DNA of 12,194 nucleotides from Echinostoma caproni. Its lineage: Eukaryota; Platyhelminthes; Trematoda; Plagiorchiida; Echinostomatidae. The notes beneath the pieces are model-generated. The model did no database searches, had not been told where the DNA came from, and worked only from the letters and a program-made list of their open reading frames with translations. The stretch covers positions 1 to 12,194 of the forward strand of contig UZAN01042523.1 of assembly GCA_900618425.1 (NCBI GenBank), read 5' to 3'. The translations under genes were made by a program, and so were the position numbers. Below, one piece after another: positions 1 to 9,020 of this stretch; the stretch's first letter is position 1; the number at the start of each line of letters is the position of its first letter.

Positions 1-2914
1 TGCTATAAATGTGCTTGTTTGTTTTACGTCAGCGATTGAGAAGATTAAACGAAATGTTAAAATCGCATCATTATCAATTTGAAGAGCACCAATGCAATCT
101 TACACGAGCACGTTTATAAAATCTCTGTTTTATCACATCAACCGCACGTTTGGTGGATTATGCGAGCAAAGTGAGAAATAATTATAAACGGATTCTCAAA
201 ATATGAGGCGGGCGACAGAGAAAAAAGAACGGGTTTGGTAGTAGGTCTCAGACAGTGCAATATCGGAAAAATCCCAATTACTCTTAATTCACCAAGCGAC
301 GTTTATTCTCTGTTGGAAACTGTCAAAGATGTAACAGACACCACGCGAAAAAAAGTAAAACATTCTTGAGCTTATTATGCTACAGAAATCACGGTTGCTC
401 GAAGAAATTACCAGTTAAAGTGTACATCTGAATGGGTATCACGTGTATCGGGTGGCACCAAAAGACAGCAACCAAAACCGGTGCACGAAAGGACAGGGTT
501 AATGGTTGTAAACCTGAATTAAACTGTATCGGGTTGACCGTCCTACGAGTGTTCGTAATTTAGGAGGATGGGTTGGTAGTTATGATAACAGCAACCGGAG
601 TAAATCAACTGCATTGATCTACTCGACGGATAAAACTAACTGTCACGCTATTGAATGTTTTGAGTGGGATTCGGAAAAAATTATCAGGCACCTACAATAT
701 AAACCAATAAACTGAATACTTTTTCTGATATTTTTTCAGCCTTCGTGATAGCACCAACTAATGACCCTTTGTGTACTTTTGTTGGTGGTTTTATTAAACA
801 AGAAGTAAGTCTTCTCATCACATTGGGTTTCCAAAATTTTGTACATTTTCTTACCAGACTTCGTGCACAACTGAGCTTTGTTTTTACAAACTTGAAACTT
901 CAGCCATGAGACTAGATACTCATCAACGTCACTTACGCAGTTACACAGGTGGAAAGAACGGACCTATAAACATGAACAGAGAACCCACGTCAAAAGGCTT
1001 ACAAGGTTGATCAATCTGCAATTAATCGTTCAACCAAATCTCTAGATGCAGTGGCATCACTTGAAATGCACTTGAATACCCAATCATGGGTAGACACCTA
1101 CAAACGTTTGAATATTTTGTTTTCAAAATACTCTGAAATACATCACCCATCACACAATGGACTTTCCAAGGTTGTATCTGCCTCATCCACATAACGGAGG
1201 TTCCAACTTTTAAATCGTTATTCGCACGCCTACTTTTTGATAAGCAGGAAGTTTCTGAAGAATTACGAATCGCTCACTTCATTGAGAAAAATTGACATCT
1301 AGTAATCTTAGTTTCCTTCTGTATGATTTTATAAATTTGCATTCGTAAATAAAGTATAAAATGCTGGACATTCACCCATCCGGGTTCATCAAGCAACTAC
1401 TGCCTGAACATAACGCTTTTGAACAATCTGGTTAGCCGAGGACAAAAAATGGTTGAAATCCGTGGTCACCGTGGTCAACACCGTGCAGAAACATGGAGGA
1501 TCGCACAAAAATACGTCCGACGGATTAACCAAACTTATGCAACTCTGTTTGCAGTTCAACAGAGAAGTCACTAACTTACCACCGGGAGGACTAACATTCC
1601 GACCCCGCCAACACCACTTAACTGTACACGATTTCTGGAAATTTTGTACAATCTAGAACGTAGAATGTTCACAAGTTCAGAGCCTCCGGATGTATTTTCT
1701 TAATTATATATGCAATAAAATAGGAGCAAAAGAATAAAAAGGTATTATTTACCACTTTGTCTGCAATATGCACTTGCAAATATGCAAAATATACTCCCGG
1801 ATACATTGTTTGAATCTAAGTTTGTGACTTCTCTACCAAAGCAACTTATGGGGGTTGATGGGTCGACGAATGAACACTCCTACAACAAACGAACTGCATT
1901 TTTGAGAACACGGGCTACGTACGGAGTAGAACACAGTATTGGAGGACGGTAGTCTCGTGTTATCAACTCGAAATTTGCAACGCACGATCGGTCCGACACG
2001 TTTTTGGTGCGCTGCTCCGGCCAGATGTTGATTGTGTGTGAATATTGATAGTATTGATTATTGACCAGGGTGGTTTGTCGATCGGTTAAAAAAGCATTTG
2101 ACTAACTGCGCGGTGAATGGTCGCTCTGGACACGTGGCATGACGAGTTGAGCTAGCGGCGTGCTTGTTGGAACCGCGCCCATAGAGCATGTGCGGTGCAA
2201 ATGCATGGCTGAACGCCCGTATCAATATCTGTCTTCCAGCTATCTGTCTTTGGAACATAAAAAGTTCAAATCATATGCCAAGCTCCATAGTTCCTACCCT
2301 GTTGCCACAGTTTGAGGAACCCAGTGATAATGAAAAAGATAGAAAACCGGAGATGATAATGCATTAGTCGAACGTTGATTTATAATAATAAACAGTCGAA
2401 GAAATATAATGTGCTTGGTATACAAATGAGATGACCAGGATGTGTTAAAGCAACACTCGAAATGCAATGCATTCGGTTGCAACCACAGCCTCATCATATA
2501 TGAGAGAGTCCTGAACACGGTGTTTTCGGACGAGGGTGTTTTCATCATCATTTTATGCAACCCATGTTACTCTTATTCACCCCGGACTTCCGGATGTCTG
2601 ATCCAAGGTTAAGCTAATTGGACATCGTTTAAGGTAAAGCTGTGATCGGAAAGTCTACGAACTGGACACCGAACCAAAAAAGTTGCTCTCTCCACTCTAT
2701 TGTGGATCGGACTACTCTAGTGCAAACGATAGGTAAGCTCACATGAGTTGATCGCTTCATTTGCTTTAAACGACACAGTGGTAACACAATCGATTGCCTT
2801 ATTAATCATGATTTTGTATCGATTTCGGCAGACAGAAAAATGAGCAGAAATAAAATAACAGTGTGAAGATCCGGAGTAGCCATAATGTGGTAACGAGCTT
2901 GAGGTGCTTCTCAC
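1..2914. other. Gene-poor left flank
   Basis: No coding region, RNA gene or repeat that I can support. Open frames are short (66-88 codons) and lack domain signatures. A stretch at about 1980-2260 is visibly richer in G and C than its surroundings and could be an old repeat. A plus-strand frame at about 1383-1563 reads protein-like but has no flanking splice evidence. Confidence 0.5.
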
Positions 2915-2975
2915 CGAAATAGGTTTGTGACAATAAAAGTAGTCATTTAGGGTTTCATGGTGGTAACGGTAGGCA
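2915..2975 (-). other. Candidate 61-nt mini-exon
   Basis: On the minus strand a good acceptor (CCCTGATTGTTTGAGCAG|T, exon base 2975) and a good donor (TTCG|GTGAGA, last exon base 2915) bracket 61 nt. Only one frame is open and it encodes AYRYHHETLNDYFYCHKPIS. It needs an upstream exon that ends with two bases of a codon. The exon at 3327 does not obviously supply that with a strong donor, so membership in the same gene is unproven. This could be chance. Confidence 0.2.
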
Positions 2976-3044
2976 CTGCTCAAACAATCAGGGAGACATT
3001 TGTGAACGAATTATACGAGAAGAACATTTTTATGAAAAGCGTAA

Positions 3045-3074
3045 ATAAGCTAAGCTAAGCTAAGTAAGCTAAGC
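3045..3074 (+). repeat. (TAAGC)n short tandem repeat
   Basis: Several units of TAAGC with one shortened unit, just downstream (in the gene's sense) of the putative third exon. It is either a simple microsatellite or the tail of a lost non-LTR insertion. Confidence 0.7.
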
Positions 3075-3108
3075 CTGTAGAGAACGACCCAAATCAGCCC
3101 AATTATTG

Positions 3109-3327
3109 TTATAAATGATATCGGACAAAACTATTCCGTAGCAAAACAAGAAACATCGAGATCACATGATCCCGCCGTAAGGCGTTTTGAGCTGACCAAC
3201 AGTAATAAACGGACTGGGCTCCATCGGCGCATGGAGGAACCTCGATGCATTCCATTTCCGGTTTCGGAGCTGGTATTTTGGAATCATCAGGTAAACAGGT
3301 GCTCTTTGCAGGAGGTGTCGACAAGAC
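3109..3327 (-). CDS. Probable further exon of the same host gene (end uncertain)
   Basis: This follows the predicted acceptor TAG|G at 3330-3328 and is open in phase 0 to a TAA at 3111-3109, 72 codons. The first 50 or so residues look coding: Pro/Lys-rich (TPPAKSTCLPDD, IPAPKPEMECIEVPP), then VYYCWSAQNALRRDH. The final 20 residues (after HVISMF) are hydrophobic and may be intron if a donor lies within. CAT|GTGATC near 3166 is a phase 0 candidate but weak. It could be the terminal exon, but I see no clear AATAAA downstream on this strand. Family unknown. Confidence 0.4.
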   Translation of the reverse strand, partial: VLSTPPAKSTCLPDDSKIPAPKPEMECIEVPPCADGAQSVYYCWSAQNALRRDHVISMFLVLLRNSFVRYHL

Positions 3328-3442
3328 CTATAACCCATAATTGCGAATTTAACATCTATTCCAAAAGCCATTAAATTATTTTGATTGGGAAATATTTACC
3401 GCAAATAAATATGCACATCATCCCTTAGTTGGCTTCACTCAC
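3328..3442 (-). other. Predicted 115 bp intron
   Basis: It begins with GTGAGT at 3442-3437 and ends with TTATAG at 3333-3328 on the minus strand. It is AT-rich and has in-frame stops when read in the exon frame. Both flanking exons are phase 0. The donor is close to consensus; the acceptor has a weak pyrimidine tract. Confidence 0.5.
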
Positions 3443-3973
3443 CTGAGATACTGCACCAAACGCCGCATTACTTGTGGCACTTGAGTATACAGGGTTTTGC
3501 AAATGAGCCCCAAGTCTTTCGGAGACTGCCGAATCAGACTTCTGGACATCTGAACATTCTTGCACGGGAGAGAACACAGGCATTTGCTCCACCGGTTGTA
3601 TGTTCGTAGACACTAGCTGATGAGTGGTATTTCCGATGAAAACACTGGAATTGGACTGCGCTCCCATGGGATTAGGTTGTACCAACGGTGGACTACTGGT
3701 GTAAGGATAGCTGCAAGGCAGACTGGTGATAGTGGTTGCAGAAACAAATGACTGGTTTGTCATTGACTGGGCAGAGGTAACTGAGGGTAAATCATCCGGA
3801 CTGCGAACCGATTTGGTTTCAGTTAGAGGTGTTGGCGTTTTCACAATGTTTTCATACTGGTTACATAATTCCGCTGCCATTGGACGAGGTCGTGCACCGA
3901 CTCCAGATGGCTGTCTCAAACCAAGCACTTGCTCCTCAGAGGTCAACACAGTGACCAATACGGACAGAATGGA
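3443..3973 (-). CDS. Probable internal exon of a Ser/Thr/Pro/Gln-rich host protein
   Basis: An open minus-strand frame of about 177 codons. It is rich in Ser, Thr, Pro, Gln, Val and Asn, with no transmembrane segment or recognised domain, and resembles a disordered linker of a nuclear or adaptor protein. The 3' boundary is strong: CAG|GTGAGT at 3445-3437 is a consensus donor in phase 0, and the frame stops soon after it. The 5' boundary is uncertain. A long pyrimidine-rich tract (about 4060-3980) leads to ...GTTCAAG|T, giving a phase 0 start at 3973. Later AGs at 3935, 3932 and 3911 are also in phase 0. The matching phase and similar composition suggest the same gene as the exon at the right edge, about 7.5 kb upstream. 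That link is inference. Confidence 0.55.
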
Positions 3974-4262
3974 CTTGAACAACGGGCAATGAGTAGCATT
4001 GGGTTGGATAGAGGGGATGAGGACGGCAATCGAAGGGGGAAAAGAACAAAGGGATTGAAAGTAACCACGAAATCTCATGAAATGTACAACATTGGGAGAA
4101 GGAATGTTGTGGGACAGTTTAGCGTAACCGAGGTGTCAGGTATCATCAAAATTGTTATATAAATAGGAAAAATGATGCTAATGATTTTGTAAAAGCAATA
4201 AATTCTCGTCAACACAAAGCCTTCAATAGCGGTTTTAGCCATGAACTTTAGATTTAGAATAC

Positions 4263-4278
4263 TCAAGTCAAGTCAAGT
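4263..4278 (-). repeat. (ACTTG)n pentanucleotide tail
   Basis: About three units of ACTTG on the minus strand end the element-like sequence. Short tandem tails in place of poly(A) are common at the 3' ends of CR1/L2-type elements, so this is taken as the insertion end. Confidence 0.5.
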
Positions 4279-4800
4279 AAAGTATTTGCTTTAAGCACCC
4301 CGAAAGGTGGACATCCAGCAGCCAAATAGTCATCCGACAATGATCAAGCGAAAGTATATCAGAGTTGTGGTAAGCAAGGAGAAAAGAAAACAATTTACGA
4401 TACGAGTGAGTTCAGTTCCGAAGCGATGCGTTCTGGGTTAACAAGAAATCGGACAAAATAAGGCACCACAGAAGAACGATAGACGGCACTACGAACAAAT
4501 ACACAGCTGTAGCAGGACCGTGTGGAAGAATAGGACACAACTGATAAGATTTTCTTGTAACGGATAGGATGGGTTGTTTATGGTTTTGTGGATAACGAAA
4601 AGTGTGCCTTTTTATGTTGTGAAACGATGAAGTGAGATAGTTTCACGGGAAATCCTGCTGCTTCTCGATAAATGTGTTAAGGATTTGAACAACTAAATTT
4701 AAATTCCTTCTTAAGAAACACCGGAAAGATTACAGGGTACCGTTACAGCCATGGGGGCAAAATACAAGCAAAAAGAAAACGATTATTCAAGAAGCGAGGG
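4279..4800 (-). other. Probable 3' UTR of the non-LTR element
   Basis: Between the end of RT similarity and the pentanucleotide tail the minus strand has no convincing coding frame. It ends with CCACCTTTCGGGGTGCTTAA followed by AAGCAAATACTTT just before the tail. It may also contain badly decayed RT sequence, because the distance is far too short for an intact RT C-terminus. An internal deletion is therefore likely. The assignment rests on position and the tail only. Confidence 0.4.
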
Positions 4801-4981
4801 ACGGATAGTGCTTTCAGGACTCCATGACTTTGGACAGCAATGGAAGGAGGGTTACAGGGCGGTAGTTAGCGGGTTCGCCACGGCAACCGTCTTTGTAAAT
4901 GGGTGAAATTACCCCCCGCTTCCACGACGGTGGGATTGCAGTGTGATACAACATCCTCTGGAATAGGAAGGCTAGTGGCTC

Positions 4982-4984
4982 NNN
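4982..4984. other. Assembly gap (NNN) inside the RT region
   Basis: The RT frame reads PGADNI-X-EPLAFLFQ across the gap. Related RTs have roughly a dozen more residues between these two blocks, so the true gap is probably some tens of bases, or the copy has a small deletion here. Confidence 0.8.
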
Positions 4985-5850
4985 AATATTGTCTGCCCCT
5001 GGTGATGAATTATTCCTCAAAGCCAATAGCTTAGCTTTCACTTTTTCGGTAGTGAATGATACGTTGATTAGTAAAGGATGTGGAATTTGATGCATCCAGC
5101 AAGGGAGGTACTGTCGTTCGTTAGTTGACGCAGCAAAAACGTAGGTATACTGGTTCTTCAGCATTTCAGCGGCTTCCATTGTATTGGCTGTGGCTGTTCC
5201 AGAGGAACTGAGCACCGGTATTACATGTTTAACTTTTCGAGCTGAACTAACATGTTTGTACAAAAGCTTAGGGTTTAAAATAAGTCTTTGGGCTAGAGAT
5301 TCTTGATGATTTAGTTTATCTTCGCGCACCAACTTGCTGCAGTGGTTTCGCAGCAGTCGGTAATTGTTCCAGGTGCATGCATTCGGAAGTCTCCAAGAGA
5401 GGTCCCTCAGAAATATCCATTTCTTTGTAGGGCTTCGATTAGATGATTTCCGGCTGCTGGGTTTACCTGCGTCACTAACGCCAGTAGTTGTTGCAGACTG
5501 TCAGTAAATTCCTGCCACAAGGATAAAGGGTTGTGCTCTTCCCTGAGATATCGATTGAATGGAAGGAGCCAACCTCTGCAATTTCGTATGGTTTATGAAT
5601 GTGCGAATGTTGTTTGGGTTAATGACTTTGACAGAGGTGTAACAAATGTATTTGAACAATAGTACAGTATAGTCACTTCGTCCCAGAGGGGTCGTTACGG
5701 CGACGGATTCCATCATAAACTCTTCGTTTGTCAAAACTAAATCTAATATGGATGGTGACTGCAAGTTTCCAAATCTGGTATGATCTTTCACGTGGTTGCA
5801 AAGTGGTTGTGAGGCAATTAGCTTTATGAATTAGTGCTTGAATAAGGGAT

Positions 5851-5861
5851 GGGGGGGGGGG
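5851..5861 (+). repeat. G11 homopolymer at an ORF2 frame change
   Basis: Eleven consecutive G residues lie between GDFN and the LDLVLTN block of the endonuclease, which are in different minus-strand frames. It is either a real slippage-prone indel or a read error. Confidence 0.7.
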
Positions 5862-6377
5862 CACTGGTTTACCGAGGTTGGGACAGTTGAAATCACCCAA
5901 TAGGGGAACATGTGTGACTCTTTTTGCGAGCATGTGTAGCATGAAGTTCATAAGAGTCATATTGGCTGATTCCGTGGCTGATGGAGCGCGACAGATGACA
6001 CCAATCAGTCACCGTGTTTAGACAATCTCAACCTACATCACAGTGTCAGGAGTCGAAAGTGGGGTGGGTGGGTGGATGTGGTAACAATCAAGATTTTTTC
6101 GATAATAGAGTAAAACACCCCTACCACGGGTTGGACGATCGCATTTGAGCAGAGACATTTCTGGTAAGGACAATTCGGAGTCCAGAATATCAGCTGCAAG
6201 CCACGTTTCTGTAACAGCAAGAATATCCCACAGACCTGAAATGAAACGAAAGTTCATCTCTGGAAATTCGCTCAGGAGTCCTTGAGCATTGGTGTAGCAA
6301 CAGTTTAAATATTGCCGATGTAGAAATTCGTTTGGATTAGAATTGGTATCTTGGCCGACCCCCTCGCGGTCGGCTAC

Positions 6378-6382
6378 CATTA
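6378..6382 (-). promoter_or_regulatory. UAAUG overlapping stop-start between ORF1 and ORF2
   Basis: On the minus strand the ORF1 stop TAA (6382-6380) shares its last A with the ORF2 start ATG (6380-6378). It is preceded by A9 (6392-6384). Stop-start overlaps of this form drive translational coupling of the two ORFs in some non-LTR elements, for example the silkworm element SART1. Here the layout is seen, the mechanism is inferred. Confidence 0.5.
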
Positions 6383-7509
6383 GTTTTTTTTTGACAGAGA
6401 AGCTCTGGTACTTTGGACCACCGGTTGTGGGACGGAATTTGGTACTTGCATTGAGTAATCCGATGTATTAGTAGGGTTCTTGGGATATGAATGTGTTTGG
6501 AGCCCGGGATTTATTAAGGGTCTCACACGTAGTTCCGGAGGCCCTCTGTTCTTTTGTTCGCGCCATAACTGAAAGACGGTGTTGGCTGTCTGAAGTGCCG
6601 GACGGTTGCCATGGTACTTTGGTGAGCAAGAAAGATGACTGACTGAGGTTGTCGGAAGACCGGGATACCCAAGTAAATTTTGAATGAATCGCCATTCTCG
6701 TCGGTCGTTCTGATGACTTTCGGATTCATCGGGATCGTCCAACTGCGGGACACCATGGATGAGGACGACCCTCTTATTTTCCTCCACCCGTGCTCTCATT
6801 GGATCGAACTGATGCTGCATTCGTTCCGTCCATGGCCTATCAGGAAAGACTGTGGTTCTGCAGGGACCATTTCTGAGGAGGTAACCAGAAAGAAGAACGT
6901 CTTTCAAGTCCTTTTCATCTTTCAGGGTCACCCGGAGTTGTCTGGATTCCCCGGCATATAGCGACGTGAGTTGGCGCATAAGTTTTGTGAGGCCCACGGG
7001 TAGAACATTATTGCTCATCTGAGCGCATAAACCCTTCCAATGTTCCAGCTCTTCTTCTTGTCTTTCTCTCAGTGGTTGTTTTGTCGGTTCAGGTATATTT
7101 GTGCAAATAAGCGTCAAGGCGATATTACTGCTACCTTTTTTCCCACTATCGAAGGCTTCGGTGTGAATATAACAGGTTTCGTCTGTAGGACGATCTTCTT
7201 CTGCTCAGGCACTGTCACTGTATCATTCGTTACTATAGAGACTATGTTTATGTCAGCGGGAATTATGCACTGTGTTGGAGCGGCGCTGATTAAAGAACAC
7301 CTTGGACGCTTAGTCGGTTGCTGGATTGGGCAGGCTGGGAGGATCTGGGACCTCAGGGTAGTTATCTTCTCTTCTAATGATGAAATTTTTCCATTAGTTT
7401 TATCCTCCGCAGCTAGCAGTAGCTTCTCAAACCTATTTTCAATGTATTTTATAACCGGAGTTTCTATATAATCATTGCAAAACCAAAAGCACTCTTGTTG
7501 TGCGAGCAT
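6380..7509 (-). pseudogene. Retrotransposon ORF1 (nucleic-acid-binding protein), frameshifted
   Basis: ORF1 proteins of non-LTR elements bind the element RNA. The N-terminal piece (7509-7114, Met at 7509) has an aromatic/Cys start (CFWFCNDY) resembling the end of a PHD-type finger with its last Cys lost. A coiled-coil-like stretch follows (YIENRFEKLLLAA to SLEEKITTLRSQI), then a basic Pro-rich linker. The second piece (7117-6380) is in another frame, and its first codon at 7117 is TTG, not ATG. The break therefore most likely lies in the A6 run near 7136-7141, not at a true second start. The second piece holds one RRM-like tail (RQLRVTLKDEKDLKDVLL, then VFPDRPWTER) and a second RRM-like head (KRVVLIHGVPQLDD, then HGNRPAL). 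It ends at TAA 6382-6380. Together about 370 residues. Confidence 0.6.
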
Positions 7510-7550
7510 GTGTTCACCGTTACAATGGGATAAAAATGAAATGAAAATTA

Positions 7551-7742
7551 ATATACAACAATGATGAAACTTAAATAGGTGTTCATCTTAGAGGGATTGA
7601 GAGTCAAGTTATGTGTAGCGGACTATTCAACAAGGTTAATAAGGTCAAGGTGGAGGGTGGGGTTGACAGATGCATCAGGGTGGGCGATTTCGACCAAAAC
7701 ATCGTCCGCGTATTTAATGAGCAGGGAAGGTTTCACACATCT
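7551..7742 (-). pseudogene. Isolated reverse transcriptase scrap with YADD catalytic box
   Basis: The minus strand between TGA (7745-7743) and TAA (7550-7548) encodes a core non-LTR RT segment: PSLLIKYADDVLV with YADD at 7712-7701, then LINLVE, a TAG (7625-7623) where a Trp is usual, and SATHNLTLNPSKMNTYLSF with the LNPSK motif at 7601-7587. These are the catalytic palm box and the following RT domain. The preceding domains and the C-terminus are missing. It lies directly upstream of ORF1 of the other element and in the same orientation. It therefore cannot be the ordinary continuation of that element's RT, which breaks off at about 4814. It is either an older copy cut by the insertion or a rearranged piece. 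Confidence 0.65.
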
Positions 7743-7745
7743 TCA

Positions 7746-8519
7746 AGTGTTAAATGTTGATTCAGTAAATGTCATGTCATATCATGAAAACATTCACCCA
7801 CGAATTCGTGTTCACTATTATCGAACGAAGGTGCATTGGATAAAACGAAGAATTAGAAACCGATAATCGGAGGAACAACTGCGCTGATGAGTCAACAAGC
7901 GGGTGTAGTGAAATTCTAGTTCAAAAGATATCCGAAGTTCCCATAAGATCAAGTTCACTGAATTTTTGGGGCTAATGCAAGTACTGTCAACGTATTGACC
8001 TTTTATCGATGAATAGGATATTAACCTATATAAATTGACAGACTTGATGATCGCAAATCACAGTCCAACGTTTGAGGTAAACCTAATTACCGGTCGTCTA
8101 AAAACAGCATGTTTCTGAAGTCTTTAAGGAAAACCACAGTCGATCGCGTCGAATCAAATCTGTTATGGAAATGTTTGCCTATTAAGGAGTATTTATTGAA
8201 GATAAGTGAAAAGGAGTTCGTATTACGTATTTAAAATGTCTTCTTAATAAATCAGCCATGAATACTTCAAATTTAGTATACTAGGGTGAAAGATTAGACG
8301 TCGAAAACCTGAGCCAATCAAAGCATCCCATTTTATAACTTCAGTAATACAAATCTATCACAAAAATAATTCTATATCTCAAACGTAATACCATTAGCGC
8401 AACGCAACAAAATTGAAAAGACCGACAGAAATCGGGAAAACAAGTTTCAGAGATGGTGAAATTCAAACACCTTTTATATCATAATTAATTGAGTCGTATG
8501 ACCACGTGTAGTAGGCTTC
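7746..8519. other. Intronic spacer without recognised features
   Basis: AT-rich sequence between the YADD scrap and the SINE, with no RT or endonuclease motif seen on either strand. A 12 bp palindrome (CACGAATTCGTG, 7799-7810) is the only local structure noticed. Confidence 0.5.
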
Positions 8520-8705
8520 GCAGAGGTGGCCGAGTGGTAACGGTCATTAAATTACTGCCTCGGAGGACCTGTTCGAATCCCACCACCATCACCTAACCTT
8601 CACCATTTTGTATGTTGTATGGTCGCCCTTTGATTGGTCGCTTTTGCCTTCTTTAAGGGTTGTATTACTATGTACACAATAAAGGAAGTAAAAATAAAAA
8701 AAATA
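8520..8705 (+). mobile_element. tRNA-derived SINE
   Basis: The first 75 bp look like a decayed tRNA gene. There is an A-box region (GTGGCCGAGTGGTAACGG, 8526-8543) and a B box (GTTCGAATCC, 8571-8580), ending CACCACCATCACC. The acceptor strands and the 5' half of the T stem no longer pair, so it is not a working tRNA. About 90 bp of unrelated body follow (two TGGTCGC units near 8620-8642), then an A-rich tail (ATAAAGGAAGTAAAAATAAA, about 8681-8700). Pol III promoter plus body plus tail is the SINE layout. I saw no clear target-site duplication. Confidence 0.55.
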
Positions 8706-8888
8706 CTGTTCATGCAATGAGGCAGTGCCAAGCTTGGACGGGACAAAGGTGGCTTGAAGGCACACTCAATAGTACGAAGATTTGCCGATAACATTTATAC
8801 CCTATGCCATCCTTCAAGAACTAAAGATAATATTTGCGATGATTAATGCGGATTTATCGCAATTAGGGGTCTCTACTCCGTTTCCAAG

Positions 8889-9020
8889 GCCATTTAATCC
8901 ACCAAGTGATTCACCAAATTAATTGCTAACTGCTGAATATAAATTTCAGCTGCGGTTCATTTGCCCTTTTATCCGGTGAAATTGTGTCAAAGGTCAAAGA
9001 GTGAGCACAGGTCGATGCGA
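8889..9020 (+). repeat. Dispersed repeat, left arm of a diverged inverted pair
   Basis: From TGATTCACCAAATT through TTTCAGCTGCGGTTCATTTG and AAATTGTGTCAA to GGTCAAAGAGTGAGCACAGG, this matches the reverse complement of about 10780-10905. A 69-base core differs at about 10 positions by eye count. It is non-coding and the family is unknown. Confidence 0.6.

Larger units (their letters stand above)
4814..6380 (-). pseudogene. Retrotransposon ORF2: APE endonuclease plus truncated reverse transcriptase
   Basis: This starts with ATG at 6380. Endonuclease signatures appear in order: YTNAQGLLSEF, ETWL (6209-6198), the basic DRPTRGRGVLLYYRKNL block, GVICRAPSATESAN, GDFN (5897-5886), ILDLVLTNEE and PLGRSDY (5677-5669). 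The linker (NYRLLRNHC, REDK, NPKLLYKH) leads to the RT start (PLAFLFQRML, WKRGVISPIYKDG, YRPVTLLPLLSKV), then a TGA just past the last match. Damage: three in-frame stops at 6035-6000, a frame change near the G11 run at 5851-5861, a frame excursion around 5540-5460 with TGA 5503-5501, catalytic SDH changed to SDY, and NNN at 4982-4984. RT domains with the catalytic aspartates are absent. Non-functional. Confidence 0.72.
4262..7540 (-). mobile_element. Degenerate CR1/L2-like non-LTR retrotransposon
   Basis: Reading on the minus strand gives the usual order for this group: ORF1 with coiled coil and RRM-like modules (7509-6380), then ORF2 with APE-type endonuclease and N-terminal reverse transcriptase (6380 to about 4811), then an AT-rich untranslated stretch ending in a pentanucleotide tail (4278-4263). 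Clade placement rests on the endonuclease motifs (ETWL, GDFN, ILDLVLTN, SD-H/Y) and the linker and RT block (NYRPVTLLPLLSKVMES), read by eye. Central and C-terminal RT are missing, and there are several frameshifts and stops, so this is a dead copy. The 5' limit is uncertain (7510-7550), because an unrelated RT scrap abuts it. The element lies within the putative long intron of the host gene, in the same orientation as the gene. Confidence 0.7.

Noticed and set aside
1383..1563. Protein-like Arg-rich plus-strand frame (RGHRGQHRAETWRIAQKY)
   Set aside because: It ends at a stop without a good donor, has no homologue I recognise, and the opposite strand is equally open.
3726..4162. Plus-strand open frames of 88 and 77 codons
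   Set aside because: They are antisense to the exon at 3443-3973 and its upstream pyrimidine tract.
7114..7117. Second stop-start overlap between the two halves of ORF1
   Set aside because: The downstream codon is TTG, not ATG, and the second-frame reading continues upstream past it. A frameshift in the nearby A6 run is more likely than a separate cistron.
6680..7471. Plus-strand open frames of 93 and 143 codons
   Set aside because: They are mirror frames of the retrotransposon ORF1, with no motif of their own.
7579..7866. Plus-strand open frame of 95 codons
   Set aside because: It is antisense to the YADD RT scrap, and the minus strand explains the sequence better.
8520..8593. Functional tRNA gene
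   Set aside because: The acceptor and T stems do not pair and no clean anticodon arm forms. Only the A and B boxes survive.
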